From positions 1-32,204 of the forward strand of contig DAOUTW010000054.1 of the NCBI GenBank assembly GCA_030668485.1: 32,204 nucleotides of DNA, in the 5' to 3' direction. Below are positions 7,909-18,021 of this stretch, one piece after another. How positions within the stretch are numbered: the stretch's first letter is position 1; each line of letters starts with the position of its first letter. The position numbers were made by a program, and so were the translations under genes. A model generated the notes under the pieces. It had not been told where the DNA came from. It saw only the letters and a program-made list of their open reading frames with translations, and made no database searches. The stretch is from Candidatus Zixiibacteriota bacterium. GTDB taxonomy: Bacteria; Zixibacteria; MSB-5A5; GN15; JAAZOE01.

Positions 7909-10900
7909 TTATTTTTCGAAGCATCCCGGCGGCGGACCACTCCGGAAAATGTAATTAACCAGGTAAACGGCGTCGCCGACATTGACCGTGGCATCACAAT
8001 TGGCGTCGCCGTTTTCATACGGATCGGGCGCCGGTCCGCCCTTAAATACGTAGCTAATCAAGAAGACAGCGTCGCCGACATTGACAAGACCGTCAGAGTT
8101 GGCATCTCCCATCGCGCCGATGGAGAAAGAAAAGTCCGAAACACAAGTGGTTTCGCCGTCGAAAAGATCATTGGCGATGATTCTCCAATAATATTTTCCG
8201 CCAGCAAGGGAATCAGTGGCGGTGTATGAGGTTGCTTCCAGTCCTGAAACTATGATGGGGTCAATCATCGACGGATTGGTGGCATATAACAATAAATAAT
8301 ATACGCTGTCACAGGGATCGGGGTCAATAGAGCCTTCCCATCCAAAAGTCGGCAGAGGGTCTGCCAGAAAAGCGCCGCTATCCGGTAAGAGTAAAGCAAA
8401 TGGCCCGGGCGACTGATTAATATTGTTGATCTGGAAAGATGCCGATTCGCTCCAGGGATTGTCTTCGAAACCATCGGCGGCCCTGACCACCCAATAATAA
8501 GTAGTGTTGTCCGCCAATGACACATCTATTTGCCATGAGGTTATGGTTCCGATTTGCTCTGGATGGCCGTCAGCCAAAGCCACCAGATTGGTCATACCGG
8601 GATCATCGTACACCCGGTAAGCATAAGTCAAATTGTCGTTTTCAGGATCTTCAGCGTTGAGATGTGTAAGTTCCGGATTCGTCTCACCGAGACATGCCAT
8701 ATTATCGGGCGTCAGTCCAATGACAACATCCGGTAATGAATTCATTCGGAAGCCGTTCTGGTACCATTCCGACCAAAGTGATCCATCGAAGACGCGGATC
8801 CTGAAATTGTATGGCTGTCCGTCGAGCAATTCAAGCCCGTCATAGGTTATCGTTGTCTCGGAGCCTGAAATCGGGCCATAATCCCACATTTCGGCGTAGT
8901 CCCAATTAGCGTCACTACCAACCTGAATATGATACATTAGCTGTGGTGATGATTCCGGGTTGTAATAATTCCATGAGAAATCAGGAGTATGGTCGGTTAA
9001 ATGAAAGGGATCGCCGGGGGAGACTGCCGCGCTGGCAACCTCGGGATATCCGCCCGGTTTTTGGAAATCGAAAAAATTGATAATGTCGGCGAAAATACTA
9101 TCACGGTCCCGCCAGCGGCTGTCGCCGGAACCGAGAGCCTCGATTCCGAATGAGAAAAATAAAGATTTATAATCACCAGTATATGAGACGGCGCCATAAT
9201 CGGTTTGCGATAAATATATCAGTTCGGCAACCCCGCCGTTGACCGGCTGGATGAGATCAGGAAGAGTCTGGTTACCCGCACTTCCAAATCCGGTTAGAGC
9301 TATTCGAATACCTGAATCTACCACATAGGCGCCCGCAACACCCTCCAGGACGGGCAGTAACGACGAAGATTGATAGCTTGACTTTATATAGTTGTTGAGA
9401 AAATCGACATCCTCAAAATCAAGTTGATCGGCGATAGCCTGACCGGTCAGAAAAAGGCTGCCGCCCCCATCCAGATAGCTCTTCAGGAAGGTCGCAGCAC
9501 TGCCACTTAGCGGGGAGGTTCGATAATCGCCGGTATACCAGATTACCAGTTCGTACTCACTTAGTGTGACAGCATCGGGAACACCGGATGTGAAAATATC
9601 CCAGTGATCGACCGGGATACGAAAATTGGCCATGGCGCCGATATATATTGTCTCCAGATCGTCATTATTGTCATCGTCAACGAGGAGAAGAGCCGGTTTC
9701 CCGATTGCCTTTTCGATGGCGAACGTATCTATTTCCGTGCCGCTGTCCCAGATGACCTCGATGAAAAAGGAATCTATACGGGAGATATAGTCAGCCGGAA
9801 TATCAAACTCGAAAGGATCGGAATTGTTGGAAACGGTAGTAAAGGGAGCGATGTCGCCGATGTATGAGGACCCATCGGTAACAGTCAGGGACGCATCTTC
9901 GATGATGAGATTGAGGCTGACATCATGATCGGCTTCACCTCCTGAATTAATCAGAGAAACGGTCATTTGAATTGTTTCTCCGGCTTCTAATATGCCGTCA
10001 TCATCTCCGAGAATATCGGAAAAATCGGAGGCGGTCATTGTCAGAGCTACCGATATATACCCGTAGACCATATTGTAGGTATCCCAATTAGCCACGGCCA
10101 AATCGTTTTCGGTCGAATATTTATATCTTATGATGAGGCTGTCGGAAGGTATCTGCCCCAGCGCGACCCAGCCCGAAACAAGGTCGTAACAGTAATCGGC
10201 ATGGCCAAGCCAGATACCGTCGGCCATCACCGAATCGATTGCATAAAGCGGCATTTTTGCGGTATAGAAAGCTTTTTTTCCTGCAATGTCATAAATTGTG
10301 TCTGCCAGGTCCGTTAAACCGCTGCCATCGACATCGACCCAGGCCAGCTCTTCCACTACAGTTGAAACATCCGATTGCCAGACCGGCGAAGTTGAGAGGG
10401 TGGAACCGGAATTTCTGTAGACACGCGGCTCATCCCACCAGCGCCCGGCGGCCAGGTCAAGATCGCCGTCCTGATCGTAATCATTGAGCGCCAGGGCCGA
10501 ACCATAGCCTCCGCTGGCCGATTGCCAGCCGTATGCATTACTCAGAGTTCCGGAACCGTCATTGAAATAAACACGAAATCGACCACTCCCACCGAGTTGA
10601 TAATTAAAGGCAACTATCAGATCTTGCCAGCCGTCGCCATCGACATCGCCGAAAATCAAAGTATTGCCCGATTCGTTATCAAGAGCTTCCCAGGACGGCG
10701 TGGTCTCGATGTCCCCGGCATCGTTGTAATGTATTGCCGGGGGACGATCATCATAACAGAAAGCCAGATCGAGATACCCGTCATTGTTGACATCACCCCA
10801 GGTAACATCCATCGCCTCGGTTGCGGCATCCGATTCCCATGCGGGTAGCGACTCCAAAGTACCATCGATGTTATAGTAGATACGATCGGTATATTTCCTG

Positions 10901-11433
10901 TCGCCGTATGACTCCCCGGTGGAAAAAGCCAGATCAAGGTCGCCATCGCCATCGGCATCGCCGAAAGCGCAGGAAAAAGTGTAGATACTGTCGCCGGTAT
11001 ACCAGTCGGGCGAAGCATTGATGATACCCTCTGAATTGAGATAGAGGTTGGAATGATTGGCGCTCGAAAAACCATTTTCACCAAGGAAGTTGGATACGGC
11101 AAAATCGGGCCAGCCATCGTCATTGATATCACCTACGGCACAATGTCCCGAATATTCGTTGTTGGCTGAGAACCAGTCCGCGGAAGCGGGGAGAATACCG
11201 TTATTGGATAGATAAATGGTATTGGGCGAAAGAGTAATGTCATTGCCGTTGGAAAAGAAAACATCGATATGACCATCTTTATTACAGTCGCGCCAAATCA
11301 TGCCGGTCGTGGTCATATTGATTTCTGAGGACTGCCAGAATGGTGTTTTCTGAAGTGATATCTGGCTCCATCCGGAGGCAAAGAGGATTACTATCAGAAT
11401 GAAAATCAGGCAGGCAGCCGATCGTGCCGACAT
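7909..11433 (-). CDS. Secreted FG-GAP/VCBS protein with C-terminal dockerin
   Basis: This is an exported protein of 1174 residues from the ATG at 11433, chosen because AAGGATGG lies just upstream and a clean signal peptide follows (SAACLIFILIVILFASG). The frame is open upstream to 11484 but has no ribosome site there. About residues 45-385 form an FG-GAP/VCBS beta-propeller with seven Asp-rich loops such as GDINDDGWPDF and GDADGDGDLDL, probably binding calcium. A CARDB-like beta-domain follows (about 470-580). Next comes an alpha/beta module beginning ALLLVDDDNNDD (about 580-800), then fibronectin-like repeats with FRIR and YYWVVRAAD motifs. A dockerin type I with two F-hands closes the protein (about 1108-1170). 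From about residue 470 onward it is collinear with the C10 protease at 20662-24036. I see no enzymatic active site, and a binding or adhesion role is inferred. Confidence 0.88.
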   Translation of the reverse strand: MSARSAACLIFILIVILFASGWSQISLQKTPFWQSSEINMTTTGMIWRDCNKDGHIDVFFSNGNDITLSPNTIYLSNNGILPASADWFSANNEYSGHCAVGDINDDGWPDFAVSNFLGENGFSSANHSNLYLNSEGIINASPDWYTGDSIYTFSCAFGDADGDGDLDLAFSTGESYGDRKYTDRIYYNIDGTLESLPAWESDAATEAMDVTWGDVNNDGYLDLAFCYDDRPPAIHYNDAGDIETTPSWEALDNESGNTLIFGDVDGDGWQDLIVAFNYQLGGSGRFRVYFNDGSGTLSNAYGWQSASGGYGSALALNDYDQDGDLDLAAGRWWDEPRVYRNSGSTLSTSPVWQSDVSTVVEELAWVDVDGSGLTDLADTIYDIAGKKAFYTAKMPLYAIDSVMADGIWLGHADYCYDLVSGWVALGQIPSDSLIIRYKYSTENDLAVANWDTYNMVYGYISVALTMTASDFSDILGDDDGILEAGETIQMTVSLINSGGEADHDVSLNLIIEDASLTVTDGSSYIGDIAPFTTVSNNSDPFEFDIPADYISRIDSFFIEVIWDSGTEIDTFAIEKAIGKPALLLVDDDNNDDLETIYIGAMANFRIPVDHWDIFTSGVPDAVTLSEYELVIWYTGDYRTSPLSGSAATFLKSYLDGGGSLFLTGQAIADQLDFEDVDFLNNYIKSSYQSSSLLPVLEGVAGAYVVDSGIRIALTGFGSAGNQTLPDLIQPVNGGVAELIYLSQTDYGAVSYTGDYKSLFFSFGIEALGSGDSRWRDRDSIFADIINFFDFQKPGGYPEVASAAVSPGDPFHLTDHTPDFSWNYYNPESSPQLMYHIQVGSDANWDYAEMWDYGPISGSETTITYDGLELLDGQPYNFRIRVFDGSLWSEWYQNGFRMNSLPDVVIGLTPDNMACLGETNPELTHLNAEDPENDNLTYAYRVYDDPGMTNLVALADGHPEQIGTITSWQIDVSLADNTTYYWVVRAADGFEDNPWSESASFQINNINQSPGPFALLLPDSGAFLADPLPTFGWEGSIDPDPCDSVYYLLLYATNPSMIDPIIVSGLEATSYTATDSLAGGKYYWRIIANDLFDGETTCVSDFSFSIGAMGDANSDGLVNVGDAVFLISYVFKGGPAPDPYENGDANCDATVNVGDAVYLVNYIFRSGPPPGCFEK

Positions 11434-11593
11434 AGGTCCATCCTTTCGTTCTCGACCGTTTTCAACTATGCTACACGGCGGCATAAGGTGGGACCGAATA
11501 TTTACTTGTCTTATTCAATATACCGGATAAGACCAGGATCGCAAGTCTATTATCGGCCTATCAATTTAACGGACAATTACCGCGATTTATCGA

Positions 11594-11622
11594 TAAAAAA
11601 AAGGCCGGGAAAAATCCCGGCC
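11594..11622 (-). terminator. Intrinsic terminator after the 522-residue TSP3 gene
   Basis: A perfect 8-bp stem GGCCGGGA/TCCCGGCC (11603-11622) with a 4-base loop is followed on the minus strand by eight U residues (11595-11602). It lies 15 bases past the stop of the upstream gene and is a textbook factor-independent terminator. Confidence 0.9.
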
Positions 11623-11637
11623 CTTATTCGAAGCCGT

Positions 11638-13206
11638 CTACATTCCCGATGGACAGTCCAGTTCCGCGCTGGGGTATATGAAAATCCTTGATATCATAAT
11701 GACAATATCAGAAAGATTGATTTTACCGTCAGCATTGACATCGGCCGAATCGGGATATTCAGGCGCCGGCCCGCCCTTGAAATAATAAGCTATAAAAAAT
11801 ATCACATCTCCGACATTGAAGCTACCATCATTATTGGCGTCGCCGCAGACATATTCGCAAACATCGCCGATTCCATTTTCATTGCCATCTTCCTGGCCAG
11901 GATTGTAAACTTCCGGGCAGTTGTCGATATCGCCGCAAATGCCATCGGCATCGATGTCGTTATCGGGATCGTTAGGACAGAAATCGCAGATGTCGCCGAT
12001 CCCGTCTTCATCGGCATCGGCCTGATCGATATTGTCGTCATTGGGGCAATTGTCGCAGGCGTCACCCCAGGGATCTCCGTCGGAGTTGACCTGATTATTG
12101 TTGTCAACGGTGGGACAATTATCGCAGGCATCGCCGTAGTAGTCGCCATCCGAATTAAGCTGATCGGGGTTTTGTACCCCATCGCAATTGTCACAGTCAT
12201 CTCCGGCGCCGTCTTCATCGGTATCAGTCTGATTCGGATTATAGCTGTAGGGACAATTGTCTACGGTGCAAGACGGATTGGGGTAACCGGGATTGCCGAA
12301 ACCATCACTATCCGTGTCAGTGCACGGGTCGCAGGGATCTCCCATGCCGTCATTGTCAGCATCCGTTTGGCTTGGATTGTCGACATCGGGACAGTTATCA
12401 CAGTAATCACCGATGCCGTCTCCATCGCCATCAGCCTGATCGGGATTGAAAACAGTAGGGCAATTATCTTCCGGACAATCATTCTGCGGATGGCCGGGAT
12501 CGCCATAGCCGTCTCCGTCGCTGTCAAAAGGACAGTTGTAGGTAACCGGCCAGCAATAGGGGCCTTCGATATCGATCGGAAAGGTCTTTCCACCTGCGTC
12601 CGAAAATAGAAACGCTCCCGAAGGCGGTACAAAAGAAGAGTCGATGCAAATAGTCCCAACCGCTCCGGATGAAGCAGCAGAGGTGGGAGTGAAGTAGAGC
12701 GACATCATATGTTCCAGAGGTCCCGGTTGCAAACCGTTGTTCATCGCGAGGCCGCCGGGGAAGATAGTATCGGGCGAGATACCGTCCATATCGGTTTCCG
12801 GAACAAGTAGATCTGTCATATCCCAGACGACATTGGTCGGATCCATGCGACTGCCGGCCACAACTGTGAGATACTGCCCGCCGGTCCCGGGACCGAGAGG
12901 ACCGTAGCCATCCGGCTGCGAATACCAGTTCCAGCTCGCGCCTTCAGGGGAATATATCTGCATACCATGCTGCATCGCCATCCATATGATATCATTTTCG
13001 ATAGAAATTAGAAATTCGTAATCATTGCCCACAATTAGAGAATCGACCCGGATTGAACTGCCGGCCTCAGTAACATCTATCTGAGTGCGGTTGGCAGCCA
13101 ATGATGGTATTTGCCATATGATTATGAGGAAAATGACAACTAAGGCGGTTGAAATATACTTAAAAGTCTTTGGTGATTCGAATGGCATCAGACAATGGTT
13201 CAACAT
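11638..13206 (-). CDS. Secreted thrombospondin type 3 repeat protein with dockerin
   Basis: This is an exported, strongly acidic protein of 522 residues. The ATG at 13206 has GGAGG 6 bases upstream. A signal anchor or peptide (about residues 15-37, ending SLAA) is followed by a ~185-residue beta-rich module (about 40-224). The module is also found once in the 1416-residue neighbour and twice in the 786-residue neighbour; its marks are QIYSPEGASW, WDMTDL, DGISPDTIFPGG and FVPPSGAFLFSD. About 225-450 hold roughly nine cysteine-delimited TSP3 units of the form DNCPxxxNPxQxDxDxDGIGDxCD, which bind calcium in characterised proteins. The C-terminal dockerin (about 455-517) has a canonical first half (GDANNDGSFNVGD) and a less typical second half. 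It probably serves as a rigid calcium-stabilised extracellular spacer or adhesin; this is inference. Confidence 0.9.
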   Translation of the reverse strand: MLNHCLMPFESPKTFKYISTALVVIFLIIIWQIPSLAANRTQIDVTEAGSSIRVDSLIVGNDYEFLISIENDIIWMAMQHGMQIYSPEGASWNWYSQPDGYGPLGPGTGGQYLTVVAGSRMDPTNVVWDMTDLLVPETDMDGISPDTIFPGGLAMNNGLQPGPLEHMMSLYFTPTSAASSGAVGTICIDSSFVPPSGAFLFSDAGGKTFPIDIEGPYCWPVTYNCPFDSDGDGYGDPGHPQNDCPEDNCPTVFNPDQADGDGDGIGDYCDNCPDVDNPSQTDADNDGMGDPCDPCTDTDSDGFGNPGYPNPSCTVDNCPYSYNPNQTDTDEDGAGDDCDNCDGVQNPDQLNSDGDYYGDACDNCPTVDNNNQVNSDGDPWGDACDNCPNDDNIDQADADEDGIGDICDFCPNDPDNDIDADGICGDIDNCPEVYNPGQEDGNENGIGDVCEYVCGDANNDGSFNVGDVIFFIAYYFKGGPAPEYPDSADVNADGKINLSDIVIMISRIFIYPSAELDCPSGM

Positions 13207-13365
13207 TGAACACCTCCCAGGGTATTGTATAAAGCTATGAAGAACACCTAATTATAATTGATTAAGAGGAGAGGTCAACTATTATTTTGTGCACCTATGT
13301 TTTGTAAATTGCATGATTTCCTTCTCGCATGGATGTTTTCTAAGTCTGAGATGCTTCTGAAAAGA

Positions 13366-13390
13366 AATGGGCCGGGAATAATCCCGGCCC
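13366..13390 (-). terminator. Terminator after the 1416-residue TSP3 gene
   Basis: A perfect 9-bp stem GGGCCGGGA/TCCCGGCCC (13369-13377 and 13382-13390) with loop ATAA is followed on the minus strand by ATTTCTTTTC. It sits 33 bases past the stop. The stem core is the same as in the terminators at 11594-11622 and 25483-25511. Confidence 0.8.
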
Positions 13391-13423
13391 ATTGAGGTCA
13401 ATTTCGATCAAGAAATCTGATCG

Positions 13424-16400
13424 TCAACAGACCGGTTCGGGTCCGAACTTGAAGATGTAATTGATCATATAAACCGGATCAGCTACATTGTTAGTTCCAT
13501 CACCGTTAACATCGAAGGCTTCCTCATGCTCAGGAGCGGGACCGCCGAGGAAGACGAAGTTGATCATAAAGACAGCGTCGGCCACATTGACGTCGCCGTC
13601 GCTGTTAACATCTCCGCAGATGTATTCACAAACATCTCCGATACCGTCGTCATCCTCATCGGCCTGATCCGGATTCGATATTTCGGGGCAGTTATCGCAG
13701 TCGTCGCCGACTCCGTCCTCGTCCACATCATCCTGACCCGGGTTATAAATGTCGGGACAATTATCCTCAGTACAGGTGTTGGCTGCATATCCGGGATCGC
13801 CGAAACCGTCACCGTCAGTGTCGGTGCAGGGATCGCAAGCGTCACCGATACCGTCAAAGTCGACATCCTCCTGACCAGGATTATGGGCGGTCACGCAATT
13901 GTCGACATCGCCGCAAACACCGTCGTCGTCAATGTCGTTATCGGGATCATTGGGACAGGCGTCGCAGGCATCTCCGATACCATCCTCGTCGGTGTCTTCC
14001 TGGAGATGGTTGAAGTCCTCGGGACAGTTATCGCAAGCATCGCCATAGGTGTCGCCGTCCTGATCCTCCTGACCCGGATTGTGAGTCGCCGGGCAGTTAT
14101 CGACATCGCCGCAAACACCGTCGGCATCGGCGTCGTTGTCGGCATCGTTGGGACAGGGATCGCAAACATCACCCATGGTGTCGTTGTCAACGTCGGATTG
14201 ATCGGAGTTGTCGTCGTAATTGCAGTTATCACACACATCACCCCATTCATCCGTATCCGAATTTAACTGGTTCTCATTGGTGACAGCGGGACAGTTATCG
14301 CAGGCATCGCCCCAACTATCGCCATCGGAGTTGGTCTGAGCGGGGTTGTTGGCATCAGGACAGTTGTCGCAGACATCGCCGAGGCCATCGCTGTCGAGAT
14401 CGCTCTGGTCCGGGTTAGATGTTGCCGGGCAATTATCCTCGGCGCAGGTATTGGCCATATATCCGGGATCGCCAAATCCGTCGTCGTCGAGGTCGGTACA
14501 ATCGTCGCAAACATCACCGATATTGTCACCGTCGGCATCGTCCTGAGCTGGATTATTGGTCGCCGGACAGTTGTCAACATCTCCGCAGACGCCGTCGCCA
14601 TCAATATCGTTGTCGGGATCGTTGGGACAAACATCGCAAACGTCCCCGATACCATCGGCATCGATATCGGCCTGATCTTCATTGGTGTCATCAGGACAGT
14701 TGTCACAGACATCACCATAGCTGTCACCGTCGGAGTTGGTTTGATCGTTGTTTGAAGCATTGGGACAATTATCGCAGACATCACCGATATTGTCGCTGTC
14801 GGCATCGGCCTGATCGGGGTTGAAAGTCGCCGGACAGTTATCCAAGGCGCAGGTATTGGCCATGTATCCGGGATCGCCGAAACCATCATCGTCGAGGTCG
14901 GTGCAATCGTCGCAAACATCACCGATGCCGTCGCCATCAGCGTCGGCCTGCATCGGATTGTTAGTCGTCGGGCAATTATCAACATCGCCACAGATGCCGT
15001 CGCCGTCGATGTCATTGTCGGGATCATTGGGGCAGGCATCGCACACGTCTCCGATACCATCGCTATCGGCATCAGCCTGATCCGGATTGAAGTCGTTAGG
15101 GCAGTTGTCACAAGCGTCGCCGTAGTCGTCCATATCAGAGTTCTGTTGATTGGGATTGGAAACGGTTGGGCAATTATCACAGATATCGCCCTCCAGATCG
15201 CCGTCCTCGTCCTCCTGTCCCGGATTATAATCGGCCGGGCAGTTGTCTCGCGGACAGGTGTTAGCCATATAACCGGGATCACCGAAGCCGTCATCGTCGA
15301 GGTCGGTACACTCGTCGCACACGTCCCCGATACCGTCGCCATCGGCGTCCTCCTGGCCGGGATTATAATTGTTCGGGCAGTTATCGACGTCGGCGCAAAG
15401 GCCGTCGCCATCTATATCGTTGTCAGGGTCGTTGGGACAGGCATCGCACTCGTCACCAATACCATCGCTATCGGCGTCTTCCTGACCGGGGTTGAAGTCG
15501 TTGGGGCAATTATCGCAGGCGTCGCCGAATTCATCCATGTCGGAATTTTGCTGAGTGGTGTTGGGATCATTAGGACAGTTATCACAGATATCGCCTACGT
15601 TGTCGACATCCTGATCCTCCTGACCCGGATTGGGATCGGTCGGACAGTTATCGGTTGCACAGGTATTGGCCATATAGCCGGGATTACCGAATCCATCGGT
15701 ATCGGTGTCGGTACATTCATCGCATATATCGCCTATACCGTCGTTGTCGGCATCCTCCTGGCCGGGGTTATAATTGGCCGGGCAATTGTCGACATCGCCG
15801 CAGATACCGTCGCCATCGATATCGTTATCAGGATCATTGGGGCAGGCATCGCAGGGATCGCCGATACCGTCGCTGTCGCCGTCCTCCTGATTGGGATTGA
15901 AGTCATTGGGGCAGTTATCACAGGCATCACCCAACGCATCCATATCGGAATTCTGCTGATTGGGGTTGGGCGTGGTGGGGCAATTATCGCAAACATCGCC
16001 GTCGCCATCGCTGTCGCCGTCTTCCTGACCTGGATTGTAAGTCGTAGGACAGTTATCGATCGCACAGGTATTAGCCGCGTATCCCGGATTTCCGAAACCG
16101 TCATTGTCGGTATCGGTACACGGATCGCAGGCGTCACCTAAGCCATCCCCATCGGCGTCGGATTGAGTCGGATTATTGTCGTCGGGGCAATTGTCGAGGG
16201 CGCAGGTATTGTTCGGGAAGCCGGGATTGCCGAAACCGTCATTGTCGGTATCGGTGCAGTTATCACAGGCATCCCCGATACCGTCTCCGTCTGCATCTTC
16301 TTGTAATGGATTGGCTGTCGTTGGGCAGTTATCGACATCGCCGCAGATGTTATCGCCGTCGATATCGTTGTCCGGGTCGTTAGGACAGGGATCGCAAAGA

Positions 16401-17674
16401 TCGCCCATGCCATCGCTGTCGGCATCATTCTGATCCGGGTTGCTGACCGTCGGACAATTATCGCAAGCATGGCCGACGTCATCATTGTCCGGGTCAAGCT
16501 GATTGGGATTGTCTACATCGGGACAATTATCGCAGGCATCGCCATAGACGTAGGTATCAGAGTTGGTCTGACTGGGATTCGAAGCGTCGACACAGTTGTC
16601 GCAGACATTGCCTATACCGTCGCTGTCATTGTCTTCCTGTCCCGGGTTATAATTGTCCCGGCAGTTATCGACGTCACCGCAGACGCCGTCGCCGTCGATA
16701 TCATTGTCGAAATCGTTGGGGCAGACGTCGCAAACATCACCTATTCCATCGCTATCGGAGTCATTCTGGTTGGGATTATAATCATCGGGACAGTTATCGG
16801 TGGCGCATGTATTCGATGGGAAACCGGGGTCGCCAAAGCCGTCGCCATCGGAGTCGGTACAATTGTCACAGGCGTCGCCGATTCCGTCTCCGTCGCTATC
16901 AAGCTGATCCGAGTTGGAAATGGAGGGGCAATTATCATCGGGACATTCGTTCTCCGGATGCCCGGGGTCGCCGTAACCATCGCCATCGCTGTCATAAGGG
17001 CAGCTATATGTGACCGGCCAGCAAAAGGGGCCGCTGATACTCGGGGACATTGTGGAGCCGTTGATGTCAGAGAAAAGGAAGGCTCCTGACGGCGGAACAA
17101 ATGATGAATCGATGCATATCATCCCGACGCCGGCTGATGTCGCCGGACTGGTGGGCGTAAAGTGTAATGACATCGAATGTTCCATGGGACCCGCCGGCAT
17201 GCCATTCATAAATGCCATCGCACCGGGAAAGATGGTATCGGGCGAGATGCCATCCATATCAATCTCATTTATCATAAGGTCTGTCATGTCCCAGACTACA
17301 GTGTCGGGATCCATGCGGCAGCCCTGAACTACTGTCATATACTGTCCGCCTGTAAGATACCCGGTCGGACCGTAACCATTGGGTTGTGTGTCCCACGTCC
17401 ATGTGGCGCCTTCGGGGGAATATATCTGAAGGCCGAGCTGGATTGCTCCGAGCAACACGTCATTTTCAAGTGAAATCTGAAATTCGTAGGCGCTGCCAAC
17501 GATCATGGTGTCGACAAGCGTTGTTGTTCCTGAATTTGCAAGGTCAAGGTTTACCTGATTTGTAGCCTCGGCCGGGGTGGCAGCTAACGACAGCACCCCA
17601 AATGAAACAATGGTGCAGAATAGTATAAAGGCCTTCACGCGGCTCCCCTTGGAATGAAATGATAAAGCGGACAT
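13424..17674 (-). CDS. Giant thrombospondin type 3 repeat protein with dockerin
   Basis: This is an exported protein of 1416 residues with extreme Asp and Cys content. The ATG at 17674 has GGGAGGTG just upstream, and a signal peptide covers about residues 13-36. The shared N-terminal module (about 38-228; LGLQIYSPEGATW, WDMTDL, DGISPDTIFPG, FVPPSGAFLFSD) is followed by about 1100 residues of more than forty TSP3-type units. These are organised into a 135-residue superunit containing DDDGFGDPGYMANTC, NSDMDxxGDACDNC, ACPNDPDNDIDGDG and CGDVDNCP. Several superunits follow each other with an exact 405-bp period. A dockerin type I (about 1349-1416) ends the protein, with its second half slightly degenerate (NVADPVYM). 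TSP3 repeats wrap around many calcium ions, so an extended calcium-dependent stalk is likely. The partner is unknown. Confidence 0.9.
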   Translation of the reverse strand: MSALSFHSKGSRVKAFILFCTIVSFGVLSLAATPAEATNQVNLDLANSGTTTLVDTMIVGSAYEFQISLENDVLLGAIQLGLQIYSPEGATWTWDTQPNGYGPTGYLTGGQYMTVVQGCRMDPDTVVWDMTDLMINEIDMDGISPDTIFPGAMAFMNGMPAGPMEHSMSLHFTPTSPATSAGVGMICIDSSFVPPSGAFLFSDINGSTMSPSISGPFCWPVTYSCPYDSDGDGYGDPGHPENECPDDNCPSISNSDQLDSDGDGIGDACDNCTDSDGDGFGDPGFPSNTCATDNCPDDYNPNQNDSDSDGIGDVCDVCPNDFDNDIDGDGVCGDVDNCRDNYNPGQEDNDSDGIGNVCDNCVDASNPSQTNSDTYVYGDACDNCPDVDNPNQLDPDNDDVGHACDNCPTVSNPDQNDADSDGMGDLCDPCPNDPDNDIDGDNICGDVDNCPTTANPLQEDADGDGIGDACDNCTDTDNDGFGNPGFPNNTCALDNCPDDNNPTQSDADGDGLGDACDPCTDTDNDGFGNPGYAANTCAIDNCPTTYNPGQEDGDSDGDGDVCDNCPTTPNPNQQNSDMDALGDACDNCPNDFNPNQEDGDSDGIGDPCDACPNDPDNDIDGDGICGDVDNCPANYNPGQEDADNDGIGDICDECTDTDTDGFGNPGYMANTCATDNCPTDPNPGQEDQDVDNVGDICDNCPNDPNTTQQNSDMDEFGDACDNCPNDFNPGQEDADSDGIGDECDACPNDPDNDIDGDGLCADVDNCPNNYNPGQEDADGDGIGDVCDECTDLDDDGFGDPGYMANTCPRDNCPADYNPGQEDEDGDLEGDICDNCPTVSNPNQQNSDMDDYGDACDNCPNDFNPDQADADSDGIGDVCDACPNDPDNDIDGDGICGDVDNCPTTNNPMQADADGDGIGDVCDDCTDLDDDGFGDPGYMANTCALDNCPATFNPDQADADSDNIGDVCDNCPNASNNDQTNSDGDSYGDVCDNCPDDTNEDQADIDADGIGDVCDVCPNDPDNDIDGDGVCGDVDNCPATNNPAQDDADGDNIGDVCDDCTDLDDDGFGDPGYMANTCAEDNCPATSNPDQSDLDSDGLGDVCDNCPDANNPAQTNSDGDSWGDACDNCPAVTNENQLNSDTDEWGDVCDNCNYDDNSDQSDVDNDTMGDVCDPCPNDADNDADADGVCGDVDNCPATHNPGQEDQDGDTYGDACDNCPEDFNHLQEDTDEDGIGDACDACPNDPDNDIDDDGVCGDVDNCVTAHNPGQEDVDFDGIGDACDPCTDTDGDGFGDPGYAANTCTEDNCPDIYNPGQDDVDEDGVGDDCDNCPEISNPDQADEDDDGIGDVCEYICGDVNSDGDVNVADAVFMINFVFLGGPAPEHEEAFDVNGDGTNNVADPVYMINYIFKFGPEPVC
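14453..16080 (-). repeat. 405-bp tandem superrepeat inside the TSP3 gene
   Basis: The codons for the GYMANTC or GYAANTC motif recur at anchor positions 14457, 14862, 15267, 15672 and 16077, giving four successive intervals of exactly 405 bases (135 residues). Flanking units keep the same order of subrepeats. Outside this block the order is less regular; the next related motif, at 13781, is 672 bases away. The regular period points to amplification of a 135-residue block. Confidence 0.85.
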
Positions 17675-18021
17675 AGGTACACCTCCCAGATTTGGTGAGC
17701 ATCATAGTTGATGTGGTATCACATTTGCCAAGCAATGCAGATATCTAGTTCCACAAATAAGATAATGGGGAAAACCAAATCATACAACGATTATTTTAGG
17801 ATTATAATTCAGAATAAATATATGAATGGGGCTGACTGCCGGTATTGTGATGCCGCACAACAGGATGCGGGGATTATATAAAGAATGTCCAATATGCTAT
17901 ATACTATGTACGACTTAGTAAATTCTGTTGAATGGCGGATCAAACATTGTGGATCGCTTTTTTAAGGGATCAGAGGGCCGCCGTTACCGACCCCCGATTC
18001 CAGCAATAATAGGCCTTTTTA
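17675..18021. other. Intergenic region, 347 bases
   Basis: I see no gene here. The right part holds an imperfect 8-bp hairpin, GATCGCTT/AAGGGATC (17952-17971), past the stop of the 786-residue gene. It lacks a clear U-tract, so a terminator cannot be called. The left part is the leader of the 1416-residue gene and includes the sequence ACACCTCCCAG (17679-17689, plus strand), which is also found upstream of the 522-residue gene. Confidence 0.5.

Noticed and set aside
13526-16141. Long plus-strand open frames (246 and 331 codons) and minus-strand out-of-frame ones inside the TSP3 gene
   Set aside because: Their Ile/Val-rich or Arg/Thr-rich translations are mirror images of the Asp-codon-rich repeats. 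Stop codons are rare in these frames because of the repeat composition.
13640-16990. Possible CRISPR array
   Set aside because: The repeats are coding, keep reading frame, have no unique spacers of constant length, and translate to TSP3 units.
17952-17971. Terminator after the 786-residue gene
   Set aside because: The 8-bp stem has a mismatch and no U-tract follows on the minus strand.
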